From positions 1 through 36,270 of the forward strand of contig CAJIZO010000077.1 in assembly GCA_905181995.1 (NCBI GenBank): a DNA stretch of 36,270 nucleotides, read 5' to 3'. Position 1 is the first letter of the stretch; the number at the start of each line of letters is the position of its first letter. Positions 19,613 through 29,759 of the stretch are shown here, piece by piece. The DNA is from Flavobacteriaceae bacterium TMED48 (GTDB taxonomy: Bacteria > Pseudomonadota > Gammaproteobacteria > Pseudomonadales > Porticoccaceae). Made by a program: the position numbers and the translations under genes. Below the pieces are notes generated by a model. That model was not told the DNA's origin. It saw nothing but the letters and a program-made list of their open reading frames with translations, and searched no databases.

Positions 19613-20127
19613 CAGTCTGTCCGCGCTTCGTTGTGAGCGCCGAATAACAGTTCGATGCGGGCGTCGTCGAGGTCGGTTATCAATTCGTCACCGATCATCA
19701 TCACCGGCGCGCGGTCGCAGGCACCGAGGCAGGGGACCGGTAGCAAGGTGTAGCGGTTATCGGTGGTAGTTTCGCCGTAATCGATCTGCAAATGTTGCGA
19801 GATTTTGGCTTTAATGCCATCGCAATCGGAGATCCAACAGCTCACGCTGTCGCAAAACAAAATGACTTTTTCGCCGACTGGGCGGCGGTAGATTAAATTG
19901 TAAAAAGTCGCGATGCCCTCGAGTTGTTCAGCCGACATATCTAGGTGTCTGGCGATTGCCATCAGGCAGTCATCTGACACCCAACCGCGCCGTGCTTGGA
20001 CGATTTTAAGCGCGTCGATGGCAGCGCCAGATTTGTACGGAACATGGCTGAGTTCTGCATCGATGGCGTGAATTTCCTCGTGGCTAAGGACGGAGTTTAG
20101 ATCGGTTTGAATGGGCTGCTGGGTCAT
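19612..20127 (-). CDS. nuoE: NADH-quinone oxidoreductase subunit E
   Basis: FCDSVSCWI and [10 protein letters not shown] 2Fe-2S motifs; [13 protein letters not shown]. Confidence 0.95.
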   Translation of the reverse strand: MTQQPIQTDLNSVLSHEEIHAIDAELSHVPYKSGAAIDALKIVQARRGWVSDDCLMAIARHLDMSAEQLEGIATFYNLIYRRPVGEKVILFCDSVSCWISDCDGIKAKISQHLQIDYGETTTDNRYTLLPVPCLGACDRAPVMMIGDELITDLDDARIELLFGAHNEARTD

Positions 20128-21875
20128 CGGTCAACGTCCGCCATAACAAAGTCAATACTGGCAATAATAGCGATTAGATCGGGGATCATAAGGCCGCGAC
20201 TAATCAGTGGAATTTGCTGCAAATGTGGGAACGACGGCGTGCGAATACGGGTGCGGTACGAGTTGGTGCCGCCGTCGCTGATCAGGTGATAGCTATTGAT
20301 TCCCTTGGTCGCCTCGATCATCACCGAGGCCTCGCCCGCGGGAATTACTGGCCCCCAACTGACGTTTAAAAAATGATGTATCAGGGTTTCGATATCCTCC
20401 ATGGTGCGCTCTTTGGGCGGCGGTGTGGTCGCTGCGTGCGCGCTCTTATAAGGGCCAGAAGGCATGTTGTCGACGCATTGGCGAATGATTTTTAAGCTCT
20501 GGCGGATTTCTTCGATGCGCAGTTCGGCGCGCTCATAGCAGTCGCCGTTGTTGGAGGTCGGCACCTCGAAGTCAAATTGATCATAGCCGCCATAAGGGCG
20601 TTTTTTACGCACGTCCCAATCGTTACCCGTGGCGCGTAATCCCGGTCCGGTAATGCCCCAATCCAGCGCCTCGCGCTCGGTGTAGACGCCGATACCGACG
20701 GTTCGATCCTTGAGTATTTTGTTTTGCATGGCCATCTTGTCGTAGTGGTCGAGCCGCGCCGGCATGCCGTCGATAAACTCGCGCACCATGTGCTGCCAAC
20801 CGTTGGGCAGATCTTGGCTAACGCCGCCAATCCGGAACCACGCCGGGTGCATGCGCCCGCCAGTGATGGCCTCGATGATGCCAAACAGACGTTCGCGATC
20901 GGCAAACATATAAAACACTGGTGACATCTGGCCGACGTCCTGCACAAAAGTACCGTAGAACACCAGGTGACTGGCGATGCGAAATAATTCAGCGAGCATG
21001 ATGCGGATGATTTTGGCTCGCTCTGGAACTTCGATCCCGGCGAGAATTTCGACCGATTGGATATACGCGAGATTGTTCATCACGCCGCCTAGATAATCGA
21101 TGCGATCGGTGTAGGGGATATAGGTATGCCAGGTTTGGCGTTCGGCCATCTTTTCGGCACCGCGGTGGTGATAGCCGATGTCCGGCACCGAATCGACGAT
21201 CACTTCGCCGTCGAGTTGCAGGGCAATGCGGAACACACCGTGAACGCTCGGATGGTTGGGGCCTAGGTTGAGGAACATGTATTCGTGATCCTCCGTTGCG
21301 GTTTGCATGCCCCACTCCTCTGGCCTGAAGCGCAGGGCTTCCTGTTCCCGAGCGACCCGTTCGGGGCCCATTTCAAAGGGCGCCATTTCTGTGGCGCGGG
21401 CGGGGTGGTCCTTGCGCAGCGCGTGACCTTCCCAGGTCGGCGGTAACAAAATACGGTACAGGTTGGGATGACCCTCAAAGGTGATGCCAAACATGTCCCA
21501 GGCCTCGCGCTCATACCAGTTGGCGTTGGGCCAAATAGCGATGCTGGTCGGCAGGTTGAGGTCGCTCTCGGCGAGGCCGATTTTAATCCGCAGATCTTCG
21601 TTGCGGCGCATCGACAGCAGTTGATAGACGACGGTGAAATCTGCCGCAGGTTGCCCAGCGCGATGCTCGCGGGTGCGCTCGTCAATGGCAAACAGATCGT
21701 AGAGCATGCAGAAATGGGGTCGTAAAAACGTCAGTACAGCGGTTAGATTATCGCGACTAATCCACAGGGTGCGCACGCCGTCGGCGCAGGGTTGATCGAC
21801 AAATAGCGCCTCTCCGAATTCTCGGTAGAGGCGTTCTTCAACTGTACTTGCGGCTCGCGTTGCGGCTGCTTGCAT
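20124..21875 (-). CDS. nuoCD: NADH-quinone oxidoreductase subunits C and D, fused
   Basis: NuoC-like N-terminal part ([26 protein letters not shown]) continuous with NuoD part ([23 protein letters not shown]). Confidence 0.96.
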   Translation of the reverse strand: MQAAATRAASTVEERLYREFGEALFVDQPCADGVRTLWISRDNLTAVLTFLRPHFCMLYDLFAIDERTREHRAGQPAADFTVVYQLLSMRRNEDLRIKIGLAESDLNLPTSIAIWPNANWYEREAWDMFGITFEGHPNLYRILLPPTWEGHALRKDHPARATEMAPFEMGPERVAREQEALRFRPEEWGMQTATEDHEYMFLNLGPNHPSVHGVFRIALQLDGEVIVDSVPDIGYHHRGAEKMAERQTWHTYIPYTDRIDYLGGVMNNLAYIQSVEILAGIEVPERAKIIRIMLAELFRIASHLVFYGTFVQDVGQMSPVFYMFADRERLFGIIEAITGGRMHPAWFRIGGVSQDLPNGWQHMVREFIDGMPARLDHYDKMAMQNKILKDRTVGIGVYTEREALDWGITGPGLRATGNDWDVRKKRPYGGYDQFDFEVPTSNNGDCYERAELRIEEIRQSLKIIRQCVDNMPSGPYKSAHAATTPPPKERTMEDIETLIHHFLNVSWGPVIPAGEASVMIEATKGINSYHLISDGGTNSYRTRIRTPSFPHLQQIPLISRGLMIPDLIAIIASIDFVMADVDR

Positions 21876-21904
21876 GTCGACCTCGGCGTTATGGAGAAAA
21901 ATAT

Positions 21905-22540
21905 CTAGCTGTCTTTTGGTTCCCTTAATTCTGTCGCTTGGATACGCTGCGCGGTGAGTTCATCGCGCTTGCTTATTTTTGTTGGTTTAACGATCCTCTG
22001 ATCACCCGCAGCCCAACTGATCGGGCGGCGCTCTTTGCCGATCGATTCCTGCAGCATAATCAGCCCCTGCATCAGCGCCTCTGGACGCGGAGGACAACCG
22101 GGAACGTAGACGTCTACGGGGATAAATTTGTCGACCCCTTGGACCACCGAATAGATATCGTACATACCGCCAGAATTGGCGCACGAACCCATGGAAATAA
22201 TCCAGCGAGGCTCTAACAACTGGTCGTAGAGGCGTTGCACTACCGGTGCCATTTTTAGGAAGCAGGTGCCGGAGATAACCATTAAATCGGCTTGGCGGGG
22301 GGTGGCGCGGATGACCTCTGAACCGAACCGAGCGATGTCGTGGCGGCTGGTAAACGAGGTCGCCATTTCGACGTAACAACAGGATAGGCCAAAATTAAAC
22401 GGCCATAGCGAGTGGGCCCGCCCCCAGGCGACCAAGTCTTCGAGTTTGGCAAAGGCGACGTTGCGCTTGACCTGCTCCTCAACGGCGTCCATATTCAGCA
22501 TGTCGTTGTCGTCACCGGGGCGACTTAGGCTCCATTTCAT
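21905..22540 (-). CDS. nuoB: NADH-quinone oxidoreductase subunit B
   Basis: [59 protein letters not shown]; start [11 protein letters not shown] at 22540. Confidence 0.96.
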   Translation of the reverse strand: MKWSLSRPGDDNDMLNMDAVEEQVKRNVAFAKLEDLVAWGRAHSLWPFNFGLSCCYVEMATSFTSRHDIARFGSEVIRATPRQADLMVISGTCFLKMAPVVQRLYDQLLEPRWIISMGSCANSGGMYDIYSVVQGVDKFIPVDVYVPGCPPRPEALMQGLIMLQESIGKERRPISWAAGDQRIVKPTKISKRDELTAQRIQATELREPKDS

Positions 22541-22992
22541 CGATCGGCTCCCCCTGCATTGCGTGCGTCGGCTTGCGCCTTGCGCAAGCCGATACGCTCT
22601 TTGTTGCCCCAGTCGAGACCGCCGCAGCGCCACTCGTAGACGAGCGCCAGCGTCAGCACAGCGATAAATACCAACATCGAAAAATAGCCTTGCCAGCCAA
22701 GTTCAAAAAAGGCCACCGCCCAAGCAAAGATGAATACTGTCTCGAGATCGAAGATCACAAAGAAGATGGCGACCAGATAAAATTCCACCGAGATGCGGAT
22801 TTGAGAATTGCCAACCGACACAATGCCGGATTCAAATGGCTCGTTGGTGGCATCTTCGCGGCGGCGCTGACCGAGCAGCCACGACAGCACCAACATGGTG
22901 ATGACCAACAAAATTACCATCAGGGTATAGACCGCGAGGGGCCAAATTTCAGTGCTTGAGGTCGCCACTACACCACCTCGCCACGGTTGCAT
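22537..22992 (-). CDS. nuoA: NADH-quinone oxidoreductase subunit A
   Basis: [40 protein letters not shown]; start taken as 22992 (22971 GTG region also possible). Confidence 0.93.
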   Translation of the reverse strand: MQPWRGGVVATSSTEIWPLAVYTLMVILLVITMLVLSWLLGQRRREDATNEPFESGIVSVGNSQIRISVEFYLVAIFFVIFDLETVFIFAWAVAFFELGWQGYFSMLVFIAVLTLALVYEWRCGGLDWGNKERIGLRKAQADARNAGGADR

Positions 22993-23074
22993 CGGGCGGG
23001 CGCTGAGCGAGCATCCACTGCAGTTGACCAACCGCTGCTGGGCAGTCGGTTTTTGTTGCGTAAAAATACCCTTC

Positions 23075-23094
23075 GACTCCCCATTTGGGGTGTC
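23075..23094. promoter_or_regulatory. Palindrome upstream of nuoA
   Basis: GACTCCCCA-TT-TGGGGTGTC, 8/9 bp arms, about 80 bp upstream of the nuoA start; a TATAAG hexamer lies just upstream on the minus strand. Confidence 0.5.
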
Positions 23095-23433
23095 TTATAG
23101 ATCCCTCTTAGCGGCATAAACACCTCTAATTAATTGACTGACTACAGGGCATAAGCCGCTTTATTAATAGATCAGTAATTACAAACTTCTTTCTTTTATA
23201 TTCTTTTTATTTATATTAAGTATTCGCCTTGAAAATATAAGGTAGCGAACTTCAACGCCTTTGGCAAGCGATTGTTAGCCATTATTTTGCAAATAGAGGT
23301 CTCTTTAAAGTCGTTGATGAGGGGCCAGACAAGCCCCTTGTTTGGCCCATTTGGATGGAATTTTTGTCCAATATGGACGTGAATAGCCATCGCGAGTTAT
23401 TTGATATGCCGTCCATGGCTATCGTCTTGGACG

Positions 23434-23464
23434 GCTAAAATGCCCGTGCTGTCGGGGTTTTAGC
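23434..23464. other. Hairpin in the gap between TIGR02444-type gene and nuoA
   Basis: GCTAAAA-TG-CCCG-TGCTGT-CGGG-G-TTTTAGC. Confidence 0.6.
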
Positions 23465-23583
23465 GTCGCTAAGATGGGGCCAAGCGTTTCAAGAGCGGTT
23501 GCTTCGCCGGGCCCAATTCATGGCTGTCTTGATCTACTCATTAGCGGGTATCGGCTGGCGGTGTTACAGCGGCTTCGAGGGTT

Positions 23584-24123
23584 TTATGAGCGCCCGTCGG
23601 TTTGATTTGGCGCGCCGGTCTCGAGGTTCATGGCGTGGATTAAAGTATCGATATCGGCAACGTCGAATCGGTGGCCGAGGGTTTGGTTGTAAATTTCAAG
23701 GTTGGATCGACACGCCTCGATGATATTGTCGGTGTGGTCGCCGGGCAGCGATGGCTGAGTGGATTCAAACAGGCGTTGCAGTTGCAATTTTTCGGCATCT
23801 AATTCGAGTTTTTTGAGAAGCTGCCGAAGCCTCTCCGCAGCCGTTTGAGTCGGCATTGACTGGCTGTTTTTAAGGCCCCGTCGCAACGCGCGCAGCGGCT
23901 TTATTATCCGTTCACGCCAATCCTGAGTGGTGCTCGTGATGCGCTCAATTTCGGTGTCGTCAAGTCGTCTTTTGAGACTCGCCAACCACAGCAAATACAA
24001 TATAATAGTTACATCTGCATGGCATCGATCCTGCAAGTTTAGGCAACGTTCAGCGACCTCTGGGCGGGCGTAGAGCGCGAGACAAAATAACCATAGCGGC
24101 GAGTCGGAACTATCTGGCATCAT
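23584..24123 (-). CDS. TIGR02444 family (DUF2390) protein
   Basis: SPLWLFCLALYARPEVAERCLNLQDRCHADVTIILYLLWLASLKRRL typical of this family. Confidence 0.8.
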   Translation of the reverse strand: MMPDSSDSPLWLFCLALYARPEVAERCLNLQDRCHADVTIILYLLWLASLKRRLDDTEIERITSTTQDWRERIIKPLRALRRGLKNSQSMPTQTAAERLRQLLKKLELDAEKLQLQRLFESTQPSLPGDHTDNIIEACRSNLEIYNQTLGHRFDVADIDTLIHAMNLETGAPNQTDGRS

Positions 24124-24174
24124 GCGATCATCGGAACCTCAAGTGTTCCATCACTATAGCAAGTTGTCATCTGT

Positions 24175-25407
24175 ATGCCCAAAGCAGCCCAACCACTAGC
24201 GCGACAGACGTTGCAAACGTCGGTGATGTTTATGGTTTTTTTGGGTGCTATGTCGGCGCTGGCGCCGCTGTCTGTGGACGCCTACCTTCCGGTTCTCGGT
24301 CAACTGGCGGAACATTTTAAGGTCGATCTTGCGGCGGTTAATCTCACCATCAGTGCCTACTTGATTGGCAATGCTCTGGGGCAATTTTTCGGTGGTGCAC
24401 TGTCCGATCAATTAGGCCGCAAACCGGTGGGTAGCTTCGCATTGTTGATCTTTTCCGCAGCGACCCTAGCGATCATATTGGCACCGACTATCTATGCGGT
24501 GCAGGGCCTGCGCGTCTTGCAAGCGCTGGGCGGGGGCGCCCTACTGGTGGTGTGCATGGCGCAGGTGCGCGACCTATACCCAGTCGAGGAGGTTCCCCGG
24601 CGTTTGGCCTCGGTTATTTTGGTGATGATGGTGGCACCGATGGTGGCACCGCTGCTGGGGTTATGGTTGTCGGCTTGGGGTTGGCAAATGATCTTCGTTT
24701 TTTTGGCGCTCTACGGTTTGCTCTGCTGGTATATCTTTACCTTTAAGATTCCTGAATTAATGCTCAAACCGCCAACTGGCGTCAACTTCGTGTCGCTGTT
24801 TGTCAATTACTGGGGGGTTCTCAAGCAGCGTCAAAATGGACGGCTCAGCGCGCTTTTATACAACATTTTCAGCGCTTTAACCGGCGCGGTTTACTTTGTC
24901 TATCTCACCAATGCCGCGCTGATTTTTGATCGTATTTTTGGTCTCTCGGCGCTGGCGTTTTGTTGGGTTTTTGCCGCCGGCGGTCTGAGCATGTTGCTGG
25001 GCAATTTTTTTGCTGCCCATCGGATGAAAACCACCTCGCCGATGGCGCTCATGGGGGAGGGCAACCTATTGCAACTGTCAGCGACTCTATTGTTGTTTGC
25101 AGTTGCGATATTTGAAGTAGCCGAGGTGTATTCGGTGGTCGTTCTGATCTGCCTGTGTCTATTTGCTGGCGGCGCGGTTAGGCCGACCGCCGCCGGCGTT
25201 TACATGACATTTTTTGATCACAACAGCGGTGCGGCGGCGTCTATACAGGCGACCCTGTTGTTTATGCTCGGCGCGCTAGTGGGCGCGCTGTCTGCGGTGC
25301 TATCGGCGGGGACGCTGATGCCGATTTTCGCCATTATGTTGCTCTGCAGCGCGGCGGCTCGCGGCGTTTTTATGGCGATTCGACGCGCTGCGATCGATGC
25401 CTCATAA
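24175..25407 (+). CDS. Bcr/CflA family MFS drug efflux transporter
   Basis: PLSVDAYLPVLGQLAEHF, GQFFGGALSDQLGRKPV, 12-TM-like hydrophobic pattern. Confidence 0.88.
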   Translation: MPKAAQPLARQTLQTSVMFMVFLGAMSALAPLSVDAYLPVLGQLAEHFKVDLAAVNLTISAYLIGNALGQFFGGALSDQLGRKPVGSFALLIFSAATLAIILAPTIYAVQGLRVLQALGGGALLVVCMAQVRDLYPVEEVPRRLASVILVMMVAPMVAPLLGLWLSAWGWQMIFVFLALYGLLCWYIFTFKIPELMLKPPTGVNFVSLFVNYWGVLKQRQNGRLSALLYNIFSALTGAVYFVYLTNAALIFDRIFGLSALAFCWVFAAGGLSMLLGNFFAAHRMKTTSPMALMGEGNLLQLSATLLLFAVAIFEVAEVYSVVVLICLCLFAGGAVRPTAAGVYMTFFDHNSGAAASIQATLLFMLGALVGALSAVLSAGTLMPIFAIMLLCSAAARGVFMAIRRAAIDAS

Positions 25408-25742
25408 AGCCCTCGTGGTGGCGTGATTGGGGTTCTAAAACAACCGTGGGATGATGGTTTTTCGCGCGGTTGCGGCCCCTGATCTTCACCGCACAAGGTG
25501 GCGATGCGAGCCATAAAACAATGGTTCCAATGACCATGCTGACCACTACCGATCGTTTTACGATTGACCAATTGAGATATTCTGGTGGCCCAATATTCAT
25601 AACGAGCGTGACGAAATAAGATTTGTTTTCCGCAGGCCACGAATACACCGATTACGGTATATCGGTAAAGACTAGTTTGCAATCTTAAGCCTGGACAGGA
25701 TTGATTGGTGCCAATTAAATTTTCCCGTTTAATATAACGATA

Positions 25743-26591
25743 TTACTCGTAAAGAGAATCAGAATTTTCAACTAGTTCCAAAAGCACTCGGTTACTGTTT
25801 TCGTCTGTTGGTAGCGCAAACTCCATCTGCATTTCCTGCAAAGTTATGTTCAATGGTCCTCCCATGGTCGCCACCATCGTAAAAAGGCTAAGTTCCAGTT
25901 CATTTTTTTTTAAATGCAGTGGCATGACCAGCTGAGGTATATCTTCATCAAGGGCTTTGGGATTTTTAGGGCGGTACTGAAGAACTTCATTCAAAAGGTT
26001 CTTATTTTCAGCATCGCTACCCATAATATTTACAAAGCGTCTGGCTCGATTCAGCATTGTCGAGTAAATATCATTAAAGTTTTGTATAGAACGTCCCACA
26101 CAATCTGGGTCTAAAAAAATGCGCAACAAATTTAACGGTTTTTTATCCAACAGACGTGGGTCATGCACAAACGCGATACACATCCGTTTAAAGGCGGTGT
26201 TCGATTCAATGATATTCCAGTGTCGGTCAATCAGGGTGCTTGGGTAGTGATTATATTTATGGACCATAATCGACAACATCTTTCTGATTTGTTTCATTTC
26301 CTGATCGCTTAATCCGGTCTCCTCAAATAACGGCGCATAGCCAGCCGATATTAGCAAGGTGTTTCGTGAGCGCAGCGGGACGTGCAAAACTCGCGCCAAA
26401 TCTAGCAGAAGTTCTCGGGTCGGGTGGGCTTTACCGGTTTCCAAAAAGCTAAGGTGGCGCGATGAAGAATTACATTCGAGCGCCAACTCCAATTGACTAA
26501 TATGGCTGCGGGTACGCCAGAGCTTCAGCTGTTCGCCAATGCTTTTTTGCTCGACGCCTCTTTGCTGTGCAAGATCCCTATCGCTCTTCAT
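25743..26591 (-). CDS. XRE-family regulator with MmyB-like ligand-binding domain
   Basis: N-terminal HTH (RTRSHISQLELALECNSSSRHLSFLETGKAHPTRELLLDLARVLHVPLRSRN) followed by MmyB-like domain (YPSTLIDRHWNIIESN). Confidence 0.85.
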   Translation of the reverse strand: MKSDRDLAQQRGVEQKSIGEQLKLWRTRSHISQLELALECNSSSRHLSFLETGKAHPTRELLLDLARVLHVPLRSRNTLLISAGYAPLFEETGLSDQEMKQIRKMLSIMVHKYNHYPSTLIDRHWNIIESNTAFKRMCIAFVHDPRLLDKKPLNLLRIFLDPDCVGRSIQNFNDIYSTMLNRARRFVNIMGSDAENKNLLNEVLQYRPKNPKALDEDIPQLVMPLHLKKNELELSLFTMVATMGGPLNITLQEMQMEFALPTDENSNRVLLELVENSDSLYE

Positions 26592-26635
26592 AAAGAATTT
26601 TTGAGCAATAATTCATAATTGTACTACCCTCGATT

Positions 26636-26649
26636 TTACCGTTTGGTAA
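26636..26649. promoter_or_regulatory. 14-bp inverted repeat TTACC-GTTT-GGTAA between divergent XRE regulator and dehalogenase-like gene
   Basis: Perfect 5-bp arms in a 131-bp divergent intergenic region. Confidence 0.45.
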
Positions 26650-26722
26650 TTGTCAGGACTGCGAGAACGAATAATACTCTCTATCACAACCTTTAGTCTC
26701 TAGTAAATATCGGAGTGCAGCA

Positions 26723-28132
26723 ATGACTAGTAAGAGAGAGTTCGGATCAACAATAACAGAACACGCTGATGTTCAGTGGCGAAAAGCACACGAACACGCG
26801 ACCACATTGCCGGCCGCCGATTTTCCGTACGAATATAAGTTTGTCGAGATCGATGGCAACAGGATTGCCTACATCGAAAAAGGTGAAGGCGACCCGATTC
26901 TATTTATACATGGCGCGCCAACCTCATCGTATTTGTGGCGGAACATCTTGCCCTGGATGAGCGATCGAGGTAGATGTATCTCGATGGATTTAATCGGTTT
27001 CGGGCAATCAGATAAACCAAAAGATCATTTTGGATACTTTATTCACACTGACTATGTAAGAAAATTTATTGAAGCGCTGGATTTAAAAAACATAACATTG
27101 GTATTGCACGATTGGGGGTTTAACTACGGCATGGAGTACACCGTCGACCACCCTGAAAATGTTAAAGGTGTTTGTTATGGGGAAGCCCTTATGAGCCCGC
27201 GCTATCCGATAGATGATACCGAAAGCTACGGTAAAGAATGTCCCGGCGTGTTGAACATGTATCGGACCATGCAGTCGGAGGCCGGCCACGACATTGCAGT
27301 CACACAAAACCTGTTTGTAGAGCGGGTAATGCCAGAGCATATATATAGAAAGATGACCCAGGCAGAAATGATGCACTACCGCCAGCCATTTTTTAATGTG
27401 GAGGACCGGGGCCCGATTCTGCAAATGCCACGCGATGTCCCGCTTGATGGTGAGCCTGCGGATATTAGAGCTTCATACACTAAATACAACGATTGGTTTG
27501 AATCAGACAACAAGACGGTACCGACTCTCCACGTTTATGCCACTCCCGGTGCGGTCAATACAACAGAAGACGCCGCCTGGATGTGCAACAATATTCGAAA
27601 TCACGAAAGCGCCTGGATCGGGACCGGCATTCACTATATTCAGGAAGACAATCCAGAAGGTTGGGGGCGTGCCCTAAGGGATTGGCATCGGCGAATAGAC
27701 CATAGCCTGCCCGGGTCGAGTGCCATGAGCGCGGGCGGGCTGTCCGAATTCGTACAGAATAACATTTACGCAAACTTTGAAGCGGGTAATATAGAAGGTG
27801 TACTGGCCAACTTTCACCCCGACATAAAATTCACGCACCATGGGCCAAGAGATCAGATTCCATTCGCTGGAGAATGGAATGGCATTGAAGGCGCGGGCCA
27901 AATGCTACTAACATTTGCAGAAACTGTGGAACCCGTGTTTGTCAATGTAAAAGACATCACGGCCTCAGGAAACAAAGTTATTGTTTCCATCAATGAAAGT
28001 TACAAAGTTAAGGCGACAGGTAAGGTCTATGTTACCGACGTTGCGCATATATGGACAATCGAGGGAGAAACGGTCGTTCAATTTGATGAGCTTTACGATT
28101 CCGCAGCGATTGCAAATGCGTTCTTACCTTAA
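26723..28132 (+). CDS. Haloalkane dehalogenase-like alpha/beta hydrolase fused to a C-terminal NTF2/SnoaL-like domain
   Basis: HGAPTSSYLWRNILP, LHDWGFNYGMEY (D130/W131), CYGEA (E154), GIHYIQED (H304) align with LinB/DhaA-type motifs; about 130 further residues (SEFVQNNIYANFEAGNIEGVLANFHPDIKFTHHGP...) look NTF2/SnoaL-like. Confidence 0.85.
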   Translation: MTSKREFGSTITEHADVQWRKAHEHATTLPAADFPYEYKFVEIDGNRIAYIEKGEGDPILFIHGAPTSSYLWRNILPWMSDRGRCISMDLIGFGQSDKPKDHFGYFIHTDYVRKFIEALDLKNITLVLHDWGFNYGMEYTVDHPENVKGVCYGEALMSPRYPIDDTESYGKECPGVLNMYRTMQSEAGHDIAVTQNLFVERVMPEHIYRKMTQAEMMHYRQPFFNVEDRGPILQMPRDVPLDGEPADIRASYTKYNDWFESDNKTVPTLHVYATPGAVNTTEDAAWMCNNIRNHESAWIGTGIHYIQEDNPEGWGRALRDWHRRIDHSLPGSSAMSAGGLSEFVQNNIYANFEAGNIEGVLANFHPDIKFTHHGPRDQIPFAGEWNGIEGAGQMLLTFAETVEPVFVNVKDITASGNKVIVSINESYKVKATGKVYVTDVAHIWTIEGETVVQFDELYDSAAIANAFLP

Positions 28133-28229
28133 TGCATGCAGAGCATCGTTGGCGGAGATAAAAATAATTTCCTTTAGCCTATATTCAATGTTCCTCGGCC
28201 CGAATTCGGCCTTGGTCGCCCAGTAGCGG

Positions 28230-28432
28230 GAAGAGGTGCTAGTGACAGCGCAGAATCATTACAACACGCGCCGGTATCTGTCGCGGTCACGGTGGGCGAA
28301 ACCATTGAAAAACAGGTGTTGCGAAATTCGCAAGATGTTTCCGCGCGAATGCCCAACGTGAAAATAACCAAGGGTCCTGACGAAGACCAACTATTTATGT
28401 ACTTGCAGAACGCCCTCGTTCTCGGGGCTTAA
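28230..28432 (+). pseudogene. Frameshifted fragment of a TonB-dependent receptor plug domain
   Basis: Frame at 28230: EEVLVTAQ; after a frame change, frame at 28253: ESLQHAPVSVAVTVGETIEKQVLRNSQDVSARMPNVKITKGPDEDQLFMYLQNALVLGA*. Matches TBDR start pattern EEVVVTAxxRxESLQxVPVSVT...LQDLSARxPNV. Confidence 0.75.
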
Positions 28433-28560
28433 GGCAACCTAGACGGTGGAGACGCTTACTCCGGCCCTTGCAGTATTGATCAAAACCTGATTCAGAGGCC
28501 GTTACGGGGAACAAAACATCACCAAACCCCGGTAAAGCTTATTTTTGGAGGAATAGAATC

Positions 28561-29514
28561 ATGAAAGCTATATATTACCAACAACATGGCGACGTTGACG
28601 TACTACAATATGGAGAACTGCCAACTCCTGAGCCAAACGCGGATCAGGTGCTGGTTAAAATAGCTGCCGCGGCGGTAAATCCTATCGATCGCCGATTGCG
28701 CTCTGGTGAATTACAGGGGTATATTGGCCGTACGTTTCCTGTCGTCCCCGGGTGGGACTTTTCCGGAACCATCGTCAAAATCGGATCGAATGTAACGAAC
28801 TGGAAAGTCGGCGACGAGGTCGTTGGGTTGGCATTTACATGGTCGATCCAACATGGAACCTACGCGGAATATTGCCCCGTCGACGCGTCAGCCATCGCTC
28901 TCAAACCGCCGAGCCTCAGTTTCGTCGAAGCAGCTTCTTTACCTCTGGTCAGTTTGACTGCGTGGCAAGCCCTCGACGAATTCGCGGGTCTAAAACAAGG
29001 CCAGACGGTCCTGATTCAAGCCGGCGCAGGTGGTGTGGGTAGCGTGGCTATACCCATAGCAAAATATTTGGGCGCAAAAGTTTACACGACGACGCGAAGC
29101 GAAAACTTTAACTATGTCTTGGATCGTGGAGCGGACCATCCAATTGACTACACAACGCATGACTATGTGGAGGTGATAAAAGAAATGGAACCCGATGGTC
29201 TGGACGTTGTTCTTGAATCCTTGTACGGCGACAAAATTGTAGAAGATGCGATTCACCTGACCAAAAATGGTGGCGCAGTGCCCTATCTGAACAATGAGCC
29301 TCCGGAGCTGGCCGACATCGCTTCTCGGCGGATTAAAGCAGCGTTCATCCATCACCGACCTGATGGCGAAATGCTCGCTATGCTTATGTCACTGTTTGCG
29401 GGTGCTGACTTGCCCGCTCCACGGGTTACGACGATGAATTTGAGCGATGCACAAAAAGCGCACGAACAATCAGAAAGTATGACAACCAATGGAAAATTGG
29501 TCTTGCAAGTGTAA
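28561..29514 (+). CDS. Quinone oxidoreductase-like zinc-independent alcohol dehydrogenase (MDR superfamily)
   Basis: VKIAAAAVNPIDRRLRSG, VPGWDFSGTIV, VLIQAGAGGVGSVAIPIAKYLGAKVYTT; RBS GGAGG upstream. Confidence 0.88.
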   Translation: MKAIYYQQHGDVDVLQYGELPTPEPNADQVLVKIAAAAVNPIDRRLRSGELQGYIGRTFPVVPGWDFSGTIVKIGSNVTNWKVGDEVVGLAFTWSIQHGTYAEYCPVDASAIALKPPSLSFVEAASLPLVSLTAWQALDEFAGLKQGQTVLIQAGAGGVGSVAIPIAKYLGAKVYTTTRSENFNYVLDRGADHPIDYTTHDYVEVIKEMEPDGLDVVLESLYGDKIVEDAIHLTKNGGAVPYLNNEPPELADIASRRIKAAFIHHRPDGEMLAMLMSLFAGADLPAPRVTTMNLSDAQKAHEQSESMTTNGKLVLQV

Positions 29515-29759
29515 GGCCTTTGACATCACTGCAGCCTTTGTTTCAACACTCCGCTCTCAATAGAGAATCGCAACAGTGACGCGGTCTAGCAGCGTCGAGT
29601 GAGCAATAGGCAAATATAGAAAAATTGCTTACCCAGATTGGCAGCGGTGGAATTAAACTCAGCAGCTTCATTTAAGCGTGGCGCTATTAAGTCATTATAC
29701 CGCTATTGCCAATAACACTAATAAGCGTGAGTTGCTTCCGAGTCGTTTTTAACTGGGGG

